Virus record (IMG/VR): IMGVR_UViG_3300045996_000773
Coordinates: 1-54,595 of that record
Direction: 5' to 3' (one strand)
DNA from: a virus
Length of the DNA: 54,595 nt
The stretch's first letter is position 1; each line of letters begins with the position of its first letter. This document shows, piece by piece, positions 41,038-48,737 of the stretch. The translations under genes were made by a program, and so were the position numbers. The notes under the pieces were generated by a model. It worked only from the letters and a program-made list of their open reading frames with translations, was not told where the DNA came from and did not search any database.

Positions 41038-41388
41038 ATGGAATTTACATTATCCATCGGGTTTAACCCCGAAACACTCAAAAGGATCGACGCTTTCTTG
41101 CAAGCGATCAACAGCAATGCGCCTGCCGCAAAAGTAAAAGCTGAACCTGTAAAACAGGCGCTTGAAAAGTCGATCGCTGAAGGACCCGCAAAAGCAGCAT
41201 CGACTAACGGTAAAGCTGTCGTGATCACGCTTGAAGATCTTCGCAAGCTTGCAGCTGATAAAACCACCAGCAGCAAGGCAAACAAAGCCAAGTTCGCAAG
41301 CATGTTACAAGAGTACGGCGTTGCTTCTTTAAGCAAAGTACCGGAAGACAAACACGTAGAATTATTTAACCAATTAACAGAAATGTAA
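41038..41388 (+). CDS. Small early protein, unknown
   Basis: 116 aa. An N-terminal helical part and Ala/Lys-rich linker (about 28-60) lead to a C-terminal domain with FASMLQEYGVASLSKVPED, a pattern common in proteins encoded next to phage recombination genes. The stop overlaps the next start by one base. It may act with the nuclease and DUF2815 protein. Confidence 0.55.
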   Translation: MEFTLSIGFNPETLKRIDAFLQAINSNAPAAKVKAEPVKQALEKSIAEGPAKAASTNGKAVVITLEDLRKLAADKTTSSKANKAKFASMLQEYGVASLSKVPEDKHVELFNQLTEM

Positions 41389-42617
41389 TGGCCGGACAAC
41401 ATGCCTTACTATCCCCTTCAGGAGCAAGTCGCTGGCTTGCTTGTACTCCAAGTGCAAGATTAGAGACACAATTTCCGGACAAAGCCGGTGACGCTGCTTC
41501 CGAAGGAACCCTGGCGCACAAACTTGGTGAACTACTCATCCAACAAAAAGCTGGTCAGATAAGCAAAGCCAATTTCAATAAGAAGCTGAAAGCGCTACAA
41601 AGTTCAGAAGCAGGTAAGAAATTCTATAACGCCGGTATGCATGAGTACTGCGAAGACTATGCAGTATACGTGATGGAAACTTTTGCAGCAGCTAAGTCAA
41701 GAACTAAAGATGCAAAACTGTTCCTGGAAACGCAACTGGACCTGACAGAATTTATACCGGAAGGTTTTGGAACTACTGATGTAAATATCGTTGCTGATCA
41801 TATCCTCGATGTGATCGATCTGAAGTACGGCAAAGGTGTTGAAGTATCTGTGGTTGAGAATAAGCAGGCAATGGTATACGGTTTAGGCGCCTTATCGCAA
41901 TTCGATCTCTTGTACGATATACACACGGTCCGACTGCACATCTACCAGCCACGTATGGATAATATAAGTGTATGGGAGATAGACGCCCTTGAACTGAAAG
42001 TGTGGGCGATGGATGAACTCATACCAAAAGCGCAGATGGCGTTTGCTGGTGAGGGTGAGTACGTACCAGGTAAACATTGCCAATTCTGCAGGGCAAGACC
42101 AACATGTAAAGCACATGCGGATAAACAGATCGAGATTTTTGACTACGATCTTAAAGCTGCGCGGTTGTTAACAGACACGGAAGTATCCGATATACTTGGA
42201 CGCGCGAAGGATCTCACAAGTTGGTTAGGGGAGTTACAGGACTATGCACTTGAACAAGCTGTGAATAACGGTAAGAAGTGGCCGGGGTACAAACTTGTAG
42301 CGGGCCGTAGCAATAGATTCTATACCGATCAGGAAACTGTCGCAACCAAACTAATAATGGCAGGCTTTCCGGAAGAAAAGATTTATAAACCGAAGGAACT
42401 GTTAGGCATAACCGAAATGGAGAAGACTATAACCAAAAAAGTTTTCAACGCAGAACTAAGTGATCTGGTAAAGAAACCTGAAGGTAAGCCAACACTTGCA
42501 CCAGTTGATGATGAAAGACCTGAACTTAATTCGGTAGATAAATGTGACGCTGATTTCGCAGAGGACCTGCCGATATATGACTTAGGAACAGTTTATGACG
42601 GAACAGGGCACGATTAA
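41388..42617 (+). CDS. RecB-like/DUF2800 nuclease
   Basis: 409 aa. N-terminus PSGASRWLACTPSARLE matches the DUF2800 family of phage PD-(D/E)xK exonucleases. The core TDVNIVADHILDVIDLKYG (about 130-150) gives the catalytic Asp and the acidic-Lys pair (DLKYG). Cysteines in HCQFCRARPTC (about 228-238) resemble the Fe-S cluster of Cas4/AddB-type nucleases. It probably resects DNA for annealing-type recombination together with the DUF2815 protein. Confidence 0.8.
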   Translation: MAGQHALLSPSGASRWLACTPSARLETQFPDKAGDAASEGTLAHKLGELLIQQKAGQISKANFNKKLKALQSSEAGKKFYNAGMHEYCEDYAVYVMETFAAAKSRTKDAKLFLETQLDLTEFIPEGFGTTDVNIVADHILDVIDLKYGKGVEVSVVENKQAMVYGLGALSQFDLLYDIHTVRLHIYQPRMDNISVWEIDALELKVWAMDELIPKAQMAFAGEGEYVPGKHCQFCRARPTCKAHADKQIEIFDYDLKAARLLTDTEVSDILGRAKDLTSWLGELQDYALEQAVNNGKKWPGYKLVAGRSNRFYTDQETVATKLIMAGFPEEKIYKPKELLGITEMEKTITKKVFNAELSDLVKKPEGKPTLAPVDDERPELNSVDKCDADFAEDLPIYDLGTVYDGTGHD

Positions 42618-42634
42618 AAATATTTATACTGCCT

Positions 42635-42712
42635 GCGGGTGCGGGTCGGTTTGCAACCAAAGGGATTAAGTGATCGCAAACTAAATCCTGGCCTGCACAC
42701 CGCAAACAGTAA
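42635..42712 (+). ncRNA. Structured RNA candidate in the nuclease-DUF2815 gap
   Basis: GGTTTGC (about 42648) pairs with GCAAACT (about 42675), and flanking GCGGGTGCGGGTC pairs imperfectly with GGCCTGCACACCGC about 60 nt downstream. Inner AGGGATTAAG faces AAATCCT. These nested arms in a 137-bp gap could be a 5' leader or attenuator of the DUF2815 gene. No known riboswitch class is recognised. Confidence 0.35.
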
Positions 42713-42754
42713 CAGAACGAAATTTTATTCAATCAAATATTAAAACTATATCAA

Positions 42755-43354
42755 ATGGCAACAAAAGATGCAACATCAAAACCCATTACGCAAGTAACTA
42801 CGAACCTGATTAGGCTTAGTTACGCAAGTATTTGGAAAGCTACAGCAGTTGAAGAGGGCAACGAGCCTAAATTTTCTTCTGCAATCCTGATCCCTAAAAC
42901 TGATACTGCAACGCTCGAAAAGATCGATGCCGCTATCGAACACTTAAAAGCTGAGGCAGCAAAAAAGTTTGGCGGTAAGAGTGGCAAACTGCCGGTGAAA
43001 TTCAAACTGCCACTGCGCGACGGTGATGAAGAGAAACCCGATGACGAAGCTTATGCAGGACACTACTTCCTGAACGCATCAAGCAAACAACAGCCTGGTA
43101 TCGTAGGTCTGGAAAGAGGACCTGACAACAAGCTGAAGCGCATCACTGACGAAGCTGAAGTGTACAGTGGTTGCTATTGCAGAGTGAGTCTTAACTTCTA
43201 CATCTTTGATGTAAGTGGTAACAAAGGAATAGCTGTAGGACTGAATAATATACAGAAAGTAAAAGACGGCGAACCTCTCGCCGGTCGCAGCAATGCCGAT
43301 GCTGATTTCGATGATGAGTATGAAGGTGAAGATGGCGACGGAATGCTGGATTAA
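42755..43354 (+). CDS. DUF2815 family protein, probable ssDNA-binding protein
   Basis: 199 aa. The sequence (FSSAILIPKTD, LPVKFKLPLRDGDEEK, CYCRVSLNFYIFD) matches the DUF2815 family, which in phages stands next to the DUF2800 nuclease and substitutes for SSB. The acidic C-terminus (DADFDDEYEGEDGDGML) is like that of SSB proteins and may recruit partners. It is preceded by a structured leader and followed by a terminator (43385-43420). Confidence 0.75.
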   Translation: MATKDATSKPITQVTTNLIRLSYASIWKATAVEEGNEPKFSSAILIPKTDTATLEKIDAAIEHLKAEAAKKFGGKSGKLPVKFKLPLRDGDEEKPDDEAYAGHYFLNASSKQQPGIVGLERGPDNKLKRITDEAEVYSGCYCRVSLNFYIFDVSGNKGIAVGLNNIQKVKDGEPLAGRSNADADFDDEYEGEDGDGMLD

Positions 43355-43384
43355 AATTTTTTTTGCAATTGTCCATAACCATTC

Positions 43385-43420
43385 GGGTCGGCTTGTCCAG
43401 GCTGGCCCTTATTAAAACTT
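43385..43420 (+). terminator. Intrinsic terminator after the DUF2815 gene
   Basis: GGGTCGGC / GCTGGCCC with an 8-nt loop (TTGTCCAG), two G-U pairs, followed by TTATTAAAACTTTTT. The loop is like the other two TTGTTTCTACAG-type terminators of the window. Confidence 0.65.
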
Positions 43421-43427
43421 TTTATTC

Positions 43428-43514
43428 ATGGCACAAGTCATATTCAACCTATTTGTCGCTGCTAGTTTAATACTACTACTGATCAGGGTTGGTAATCTTG
43501 AAAATAGAAAATGA
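43428..43514 (+). CDS. 28-aa membrane peptide
   Basis: MAQVIFNLFVAASLILLLIR, one hydrophobic helix, then a short polar tail. It directly precedes the GIY-YIG-like gene and overlaps its start as ATGA. Too small for confident calling, but the coupling is typical of real phage microproteins. Confidence 0.4.
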   Translation: MAQVIFNLFVAASLILLLIRVGNLENRK

Positions 43515-44077
43515 GAAACCACTATCAAAGAACTAAAGACGCAGGGCGTCAGATACCGTATCCCGACTATAACAAAATTAGAAGAGAACGTAAAAAACAA
43601 CTGAGGGACCTTCTAAAAGACAAAGACGAAAACGCTAGAACTTACATACTTGCTGACGCCTTGCTACCAGGGGTATATAAAATCGGAAAAAGTTCTAACC
43701 CTACCAGCAAAAGGGAGCTTACGTTAGAAGCACAAAAACCCTCTATAGAATGGCTATACGTATTAAATCGAAACGTGGAAAAGGAGCTACATGCCAAGTA
43801 TGAAAACAAAAATGTTCGAGGCGAGTGGTATAGATTAACCCGGAGGGAACTAAAACAAATATTAAAAGATTATGGTTTTGAACTGGCAATGACACCCAAC
43901 CTACACAGTCTGACAAAAATAGAAAAAATTAAATGGTGCAGAAAAAAAATATACGAGGAAGCGATGCTATCAAATGCCGAGGATATCCTTTTTAGGTACT
44001 ACCTGCAATTAGAATACGTAAAGCACCTTGAAGTTAAAATTGAGCAGTTGACGCCGAAAGTTTTATCTATCGAATAA
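43511..44077 (+). CDS. GIY-YIG-like (T5orf172/MUG113-type) protein
   Basis: 188 aa. After a basic N-terminus comes YILADALLPGVYKIGKSSNP (about 45-64), a degenerate GIY-YIG core in which GVYKIG takes the place of the second motif, followed by the typical RELTLEAQ, ELHAKYE and GEWYRLTRRE segments. Such domains are nucleases or bind DNA. The C-terminal 70 residues are helical with charged residues. Confidence 0.75.
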   Translation: MRNHYQRTKDAGRQIPYPDYNKIRRERKKQLRDLLKDKDENARTYILADALLPGVYKIGKSSNPTSKRELTLEAQKPSIEWLYVLNRNVEKELHAKYENKNVRGEWYRLTRRELKQILKDYGFELAMTPNLHSLTKIEKIKWCRKKIYEEAMLSNAEDILFRYYLQLEYVKHLEVKIEQLTPKVLSIE

Positions 44078-44096
44078 ATAAAAAAACCACTACAAT

Positions 44097-46055
44097 TTGA
44101 GAACACTCGCCATCGACATAGAAACCTATAGTTCTGCGGATCTTAAAAGCTGCGGAGTTTATAAATACACCGAAGCGGAAGATTTTGAAATACTGTTGTT
44201 TGGGTATTCTATGGACGGCGGTCCGGTAAAAGTTACCGATCTGCTGATCGATCCCTTGCCCTACGAAGTAGTCATCGCACTGAATAATCCCTACGTTTTA
44301 AAGACTGCGCACAACGCTGCATTCGAAAGAACTTGTATAGCAAAACATTTCGGACTTACTCTTCCTCCGGAGCAGTGGGAATGCACAATGGCGAAGGTTG
44401 CTCAACTTGGCCTGCCGTTATCGCTCGACCAGGCAGCTAAAGCACTTGGTATCGAAGACGGCAAAAAGGCTGATGGTAAAAAACTGATCCGTTATTTTTC
44501 CATACCCTGCAAACCGACAAAGACTAACGGTATGCGCACTCGTAATTTACCGCAGCATGATCCTGAGAAGTGGTTAAGTTTTATAGAGTACTGCGCTCAG
44601 GACGTTGCAGTAGAGCTAAAGATAAAAGAGAAAACATCATTTTTCGAAATAAACGAAACAGAAAAGAAAGTATGGAAGCTGGATCAGCAAATCAACGATC
44701 GCGGGATCTTAGTAGATCCTGAGTTTGTAAAAAACGCGATCGAGTTTGATCTGGCACACGCCGAAAAACTCACCCGAAAAGCCGCTGAGATTAGCGGTTT
44801 GGAAAACCCCAACAGTGTGTCGCAGCTAAAGGAGTGGCTGTTACAAGAAACAGGCGAAACCGTCCAGAGCCTGAATAAAGAAACTATCCCCGCCCTACTG
44901 AAATCAGTTTCTTCCGAGGCTGCGAAACACATGCTGGAAATACGTCAACAATTATCCAAAACATCGATTAAGAAATACGCTGCGATGATGGAAGTCATCG
45001 GACGAGATAATAGGGTAAGAGGCATTCATCAATACTACGGAGCGAATAGAACAGGCCGTTGGGCCGGTAGGTTAATACAACCGCAGAACATGCCGAAGAA
45101 CGAATTAAAGGACCTGGATCTTGCAAGGCGAATCGTAAAGCTTGGAGAACTTGACATGCTTGAAATGTTGTTCGGTGATGTATCGGGTACAATTTCTCAA
45201 CTTACGAGAACAAGCTTTATAGCAAAGCCGGGCTGCAGGTTTATAATTGCTGACTTCTCAGCCATTGAAGCAAGAGTTATCGCATGGCTGGCTGGTGAGA
45301 AGTGGCGCGTCGATCTGTTTAACAAAGGCGGCAAAATATATGAAGCCTCAGCTTCTCAAATGTTCAAGATACCTATTGAACAAATTACAAAGGGTTCAAC
45401 TTATAGACAACGTGGCAAGATAGCTGAACTCGCATTAGGCTACCAGGGTGGACCGAACTCAATTCAGCAGATGGAAATATCCACTAAAGTACCGCCGGAA
45501 GACCGCATACCCGAAGATGAACGTGTTCCGCTTGTAAAGAAGTGGCGTAAAGCAAATCAAAAAATAGTCCAATTCTGGTATGATGTGAATGACGCTTGCA
45601 TTGAAGCCGTTGATAGTGGTGAAAGGACAGGAGTACAGTACGGGATAGAATTTCATACTCATAACGATTGCCTGTTCTTAAAACTTCCAAGTGGCAGAGA
45701 ACTGGTTTATCAAAAGCCGAGACTTAAAGAAGGTCAGCGCGGCCCCGCAGTTACTTATATGGGAATGAACCAAACAACTAAACAATGGCAGCGGCAAGAT
45801 ACCTACGGCGGGAAGTTGGTAGAGAACATTGTACAGGCTACAGCAAGGGATTTATTAGCGCATACGATGTTAGATCTTGCCAAATGGGGATATACTATCG
45901 TTATGCACGTACACGACGAAGTTGTACTGGAAGAAGAATATGACTTTAGTAGAAGCCAAGAGGTCGCAGATATAATGAGTATAGTACCTACCTGGGCCAA
46001 AGGATTACCGCAGTCAGCTGAAGCTTACGAAACTGAATTTTATAAAAAAGATTAA
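44097..46055 (+). CDS. polA: DNA polymerase I family replicative polymerase
   Basis: 652 aa, family A polymerase without a 5' nuclease domain. The start is TTG at 44097, fixed by the exonuclease motif I DIETYS at residues 7-12. The 3'-5' exonuclease domain is N-terminal (CAQDVAVELKI as the Exo III region). Polymerase motifs: A (FIIADFSAIEARVIAW), B (RQRGKIAELALGYQGG), C (HVHDEVVLE). All catalytic carboxylates are present. It probably replicates the phage genome with the primase-helicase at 48738. Confidence 0.93.
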   Translation: MRTLAIDIETYSSADLKSCGVYKYTEAEDFEILLFGYSMDGGPVKVTDLLIDPLPYEVVIALNNPYVLKTAHNAAFERTCIAKHFGLTLPPEQWECTMAKVAQLGLPLSLDQAAKALGIEDGKKADGKKLIRYFSIPCKPTKTNGMRTRNLPQHDPEKWLSFIEYCAQDVAVELKIKEKTSFFEINETEKKVWKLDQQINDRGILVDPEFVKNAIEFDLAHAEKLTRKAAEISGLENPNSVSQLKEWLLQETGETVQSLNKETIPALLKSVSSEAAKHMLEIRQQLSKTSIKKYAAMMEVIGRDNRVRGIHQYYGANRTGRWAGRLIQPQNMPKNELKDLDLARRIVKLGELDMLEMLFGDVSGTISQLTRTSFIAKPGCRFIIADFSAIEARVIAWLAGEKWRVDLFNKGGKIYEASASQMFKIPIEQITKGSTYRQRGKIAELALGYQGGPNSIQQMEISTKVPPEDRIPEDERVPLVKKWRKANQKIVQFWYDVNDACIEAVDSGERTGVQYGIEFHTHNDCLFLKLPSGRELVYQKPRLKEGQRGPAVTYMGMNQTTKQWQRQDTYGGKLVENIVQATARDLLAHTMLDLAKWGYTIVMHVHDEVVLEEEYDFSRSQEVADIMSIVPTWAKGLPQSAEAYETEFYKKD

Positions 46056-46056
46056 T

Positions 46057-46242
46057 ATGAGTAATACCGTAACAGCGGAAAGCAAAATTGCTTACCTGGA
46101 AGAACTTAATATCGATCATTTAGTTGATCTGGAAAAAACTAACAAACAGATCGCGGAACTGAAAGAGCATTGCGCAATACTTGAACGCTACATTACCGAG
46201 AACATTAAAAGGATCGCTGAACTTAAAAAGCAAAACAAATGA
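46057..46242 (+). CDS. Small coiled-coil protein
   Basis: 61 aa, almost wholly heptad-like (IAYLEELNIDHLVDLEKTNK, then AELKEHCAILERYITEN). It starts 1 bp after the polymerase stop and overlaps the next gene by ATGA. It may be a polymerase accessory or scaffold, but no partner is known. Confidence 0.55.
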   Translation: MSNTVTAESKIAYLEELNIDHLVDLEKTNKQIAELKEHCAILERYITENIKRIAELKKQNK

Positions 46243-46697
46243 CACCTACTATTGATGAAGTGCTTGAAACCCACTTACCGGAGTTTCATGATACTACTAA
46301 TTTTTTAAAGAATTGTATTTATGCAGCCATGACCGAATGGGCCTCCCTCAATAGGCAGGGATGGACGGATGAATTAATAAAAGAAATGATTTACCAAAAG
46401 TGCGCAATCCAAGAAAATTATTTTGGGAATGTTCAAAAGATGCTTGATGACTTTAAAGAATCTAAACCAGAAATTGATTGGATGCCACTACCAAGTAAAC
46501 CCGGTGACGAATCCTGTCAATGTGATAAGGATAAGGAGATTGAAAGGCTGAAGGGATTGATTGAAAGGCTTGTTACAGATAAATATTATTTAGCAAACAC
46601 ACCAAGACAAACGACGGTCCGCTGGATATCGCTACCGGTGCCACCTGTCAGCATTGAAAAATATCGGGAGCAATACGCAATAGAAAACAATCTATAA
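46239..46697 (+). CDS. Small early protein, unknown
   Basis: 152 aa, helical, with a CQCDKDKEIERLKGLIERL segment (C-x-C plus coiled coil, about 90-110) and a Pro-rich C-terminus containing WISLPVPPVS. It overlaps the previous gene by 4 bp. No family recognised. Confidence 0.6.
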   Translation: MTPTIDEVLETHLPEFHDTTNFLKNCIYAAMTEWASLNRQGWTDELIKEMIYQKCAIQENYFGNVQKMLDDFKESKPEIDWMPLPSKPGDESCQCDKDKEIERLKGLIERLVTDKYYLANTPRQTTVRWISLPVPPVSIEKYREQYAIENNL

Positions 46698-46714
46698 CCA
46701 ATAAATAATAGTAT

Positions 46715-46996
46715 ATGAAATACAGAAAAAAACCAGTAGTCATTGAAGCGATTCTTTATAACGGTGATAATGGGAATGAATTATATAATTGGTCAAATGG
46801 TGTAGTTGTAGAAAGCCCAATAGCGGAAGCGACAAATGATTACACAAATGGTAGTTACGTTCAAATAAAAACGTTAGAGGGTACAATGACCGGTATTATT
46901 GGTGATTGGATTATAAAAGGTGTTAAAGGAGAGTTCTACCCATGCAAGCCTGACATATTTGAAGCAACCTATGAAAAAGCTGATAACCAAATTTAA
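46715..46996 (+). CDS. Small phage protein with a conserved-type C-terminus
   Basis: 93 aa. It starts MKYRKKPVVIEAILYNGDN and ends with GDWIIKGVKGEFYPCKPDIF, a pattern I recall from a widespread uncharacterised phage family (basic start, aspartate-aromatic turn, CKPDIF near the end). Soluble; the fold is probably a small beta domain. The last codons lie in a 28-bp repeat shared with the following junction. Confidence 0.7.
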   Translation: MKYRKKPVVIEAILYNGDNGNELYNWSNGVVVESPIAEATNDYTNGSYVQIKTLEGTMTGIIGDWIIKGVKGEFYPCKPDIFEATYEKADNQI

Positions 46997-47019
46997 CCCA
47001 ACTCAATACACCAACATGA
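46992..47019. repeat. 28-bp direct repeat, copy 1 (gene junction)
   Basis: The 28 bases from TTTAACCCAACTC to ACCAACATGA span the stop of the upstream gene, the intergenic bases and the start of the downstream gene. The exact same 28 bases recur at 47245-47272. A third, degenerate copy (AATACACCAACTATA) is near 47466. Confidence 0.95.
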
Positions 47020-47249
47020 GTAACTACACTAAAACGGATGATGATAAGATGCCGTTTACTCGGGTCAAAGAACCGCAACTAAATTTCTATTATCATCTAT
47101 CGTGGGGTTTTAAAGGGGCAAGATTTTGTCTTACAAAAATTAACAAAGACGGAACTGGGGAAGTTTGGACAGGTAAGACAAAAAACAAAACCATAAAAAT
47201 AAAGTTAGAAGACCTTAGACATATAAGAATGAGAAAAAACAAATTTTAA
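47016..47249 (+). CDS. Small protein, unknown (repeat-flanked cassette)
   Basis: 77 aa from the ATG at 47016 inside repeat copy 1. Soluble and basic, with YYHLSWGFKGARFCL and a Lys-rich C-terminus (KTKNKTIKIKLEDL). It is bounded by two exact copies of the 28-bp repeat, each containing a stop and a start codon, so it looks like an exchangeable module. Confidence 0.55.
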   Translation: MSNYTKTDDDKMPFTRVKEPQLNFYYHLSWGFKGARFCLTKINKDGTGEVWTGKTKNKTIKIKLEDLRHIRMRKNKF

Positions 47250-47272
47250 CCCAACTCAATACACCAACATGA
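47245..47272. repeat. 28-bp direct repeat, copy 2
   Basis: Identical to 46992-47019. The stop (47247-47249) and start (47269-47271) codons lie at the same places in the repeat as in copy 1. Confidence 0.95.
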
Positions 47273-47484
47273 CAAAGGAAAAAATAATTAAACGAGTTAA
47301 TAATTGGAAAAGTACAAGGTTAGCGGCAATGTTTGATATTTATTGTTCTAATCGTTCTGAAGCTATCGTAATTCAATCGTATTTGAAAGAGGCTGGTTTA
47401 GTTGGTTATATCACCCACATAGGAACAGAAATAGGCATACTATTATATCTGAATGACAACAAACAGAATACACCAACTATATAA
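47269..47484 (+). CDS. Small protein, unknown
   Basis: 71 aa starting within repeat copy 2. Soluble, basic at the N-terminus, with NRSEAIVIQSYLKEAGLVG. No family recognised. Confidence 0.5.
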   Translation: MTKEKIIKRVNNWKSTRLAAMFDIYCSNRSEAIVIQSYLKEAGLVGYITHIGTEIGILLYLNDNKQNTPTI

Positions 47485-47494
47485 ATACAAAACA

Positions 47495-47800
47495 ATGATA
47501 CCGCAAGATGTAAAGGATGAAGCGGAAAAAAGATTTCCGAAGCAAATAAGCTACGTTCCGGGCGGTTCTGACCGCCAACAATCATTACTTAAATCAGCCT
47601 TCATAGCCGGAGCAATGTACGCCGCCTCGCAGATAGAGGAATTGAAAAAAGAGTTGGAGGGTTACGAGGAAGCTACTAAAGATAAAAACCGCTTAGTAAG
47701 AGAACTTGACATTATCATCAACGGAGAGGAGGGGGCAGCAAAACAAGCATCCCTGTGTGATATAGTTTCTCAATTAAGAAATGAATATAAAAAGCAATAA
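47495..47800 (+). CDS. Small helical protein, unknown
   Basis: 101 aa from the ATG at 47495; an upstream in-frame ATG (47453) would lie inside the previous gene. N-terminal MIPQDVKDEAEKRFPK then FIAGAMYAASQIEELKKELE and a charged C-terminal helix. Similar small proteins with an AFIAGA-x-YA segment are common in phage early regions; function unknown. Confidence 0.6.
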   Translation: MIPQDVKDEAEKRFPKQISYVPGGSDRQQSLLKSAFIAGAMYAASQIEELKKELEGYEEATKDKNRLVRELDIIINGEEGAAKQASLCDIVSQLRNEYKKQ

Positions 47801-47803
47801 TTT

Positions 47804-48208
47804 ATGAGTACAAAAGAGATAACAAAACAACCTTACATAAAGCTGTACACCAGGAAGAACGATAAAGTGTTTATGAAAAAAATACTTTACGTAACAACGC
47901 GCGAGATACGATTTTCATTGCTGACCGGGGATTGGATGGGACTGGAACGAGGTTCGAAGGTTGTATTCTTAAACCTCGGCGATGAGTGGTATATCGCAAT
48001 CGACAGTGATAATGAAGACGGCTACCTCGCCAATAGAGAACAAAACCACAGAAGCGGCTACCGGATATGTTCTGCCTATATGGTCAGGGCTTTATTATCA
48101 TCGCTGGCCCCTGGCAAGCTTAAAGCAGAATGCGAATTAAGTATTTCATCGAGGTTTGAATATCACGGCAAGCCGATTTATAAATTGACGAAAAGAAACA
48201 CCTTATGA
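47804..48208 (+). CDS. Small early protein, unknown
   Basis: 134 aa, mixed alpha/beta, basic N-terminus and a beta-rich middle (KVVFLNLGDEWYIAIDSDNE). Starts 3 bp after the previous stop and overlaps the HD gene by 4 bp. No family recognised. Confidence 0.6.
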   Translation: MSTKEITKQPYIKLYTRKNDKVFMKKILYVTTREIRFSLLTGDWMGLERGSKVVFLNLGDEWYIAIDSDNEDGYLANREQNHRSGYRICSAYMVRALLSSLAPGKLKAECELSISSRFEYHGKPIYKLTKRNTL

Positions 48209-48705
48209 CGGAGAACCTGTACACGCCTGATTGCATAAGAACCTTCAGTGGAAAATATGTAAACGTCTTTGAACCGGATCCGGAAACAATCTGCATCGAG
48301 GATATAGCACACGCCTTGTCGCATCAATGCCGCTTCGGTGGACACCTGCCGCAGTTCTATAGCGTCGCGCAGCATAGTATCTTCTGCGCTGACCTGGCAG
48401 AAGATCAGCATAAGCTTGCAGCACTCATGCATGACGCGAGTGAAGCATACCTGCTTGACGTGCCAAGACCGATAAAGCTGAGGCTGGATAACTACAAAGC
48501 GATTGAAGACAACCTTATGACCCTTATCGCGGCAAAATTTAACTTCTCATTTCCCCTGGACCCGCACATTAAAGTAGTAGACGAACACATGCTTCGTACA
48601 GAGTGGGTTACTTTAATGTTAGAGTGCAGGGAGTATAAATTTGAAGTGTATAGCCCACAGAAAGCAAAGATTTTCTTTTTAAGAAAGTTCCAAGAATTAA
48701 AATAA
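48205..48705 (+). CDS. HD-domain phosphohydrolase (YfbR-like 5'-nucleotidase type)
   Basis: 166 aa. Metal ligands are in VAQHS (H57), ALMHDASEAYLLD (H76, D77, E80) and a late Asp (about 124). This arrangement matches small HD hydrolases of the YfbR/5'-deoxynucleotidase group, which dephosphorylate dNMPs; a nucleotide-pool role fits a phage encoding polymerase and dNMP kinase. It overlaps the preceding gene by 4 bp. Confidence 0.8.
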   Translation: MTENLYTPDCIRTFSGKYVNVFEPDPETICIEDIAHALSHQCRFGGHLPQFYSVAQHSIFCADLAEDQHKLAALMHDASEAYLLDVPRPIKLRLDNYKAIEDNLMTLIAAKFNFSFPLDPHIKVVDEHMLRTEWVTLMLECREYKFEVYSPQKAKIFFLRKFQELK

Positions 48706-48737
48706 TTATTACGCAATTATATTAACTTGTCCAACCC

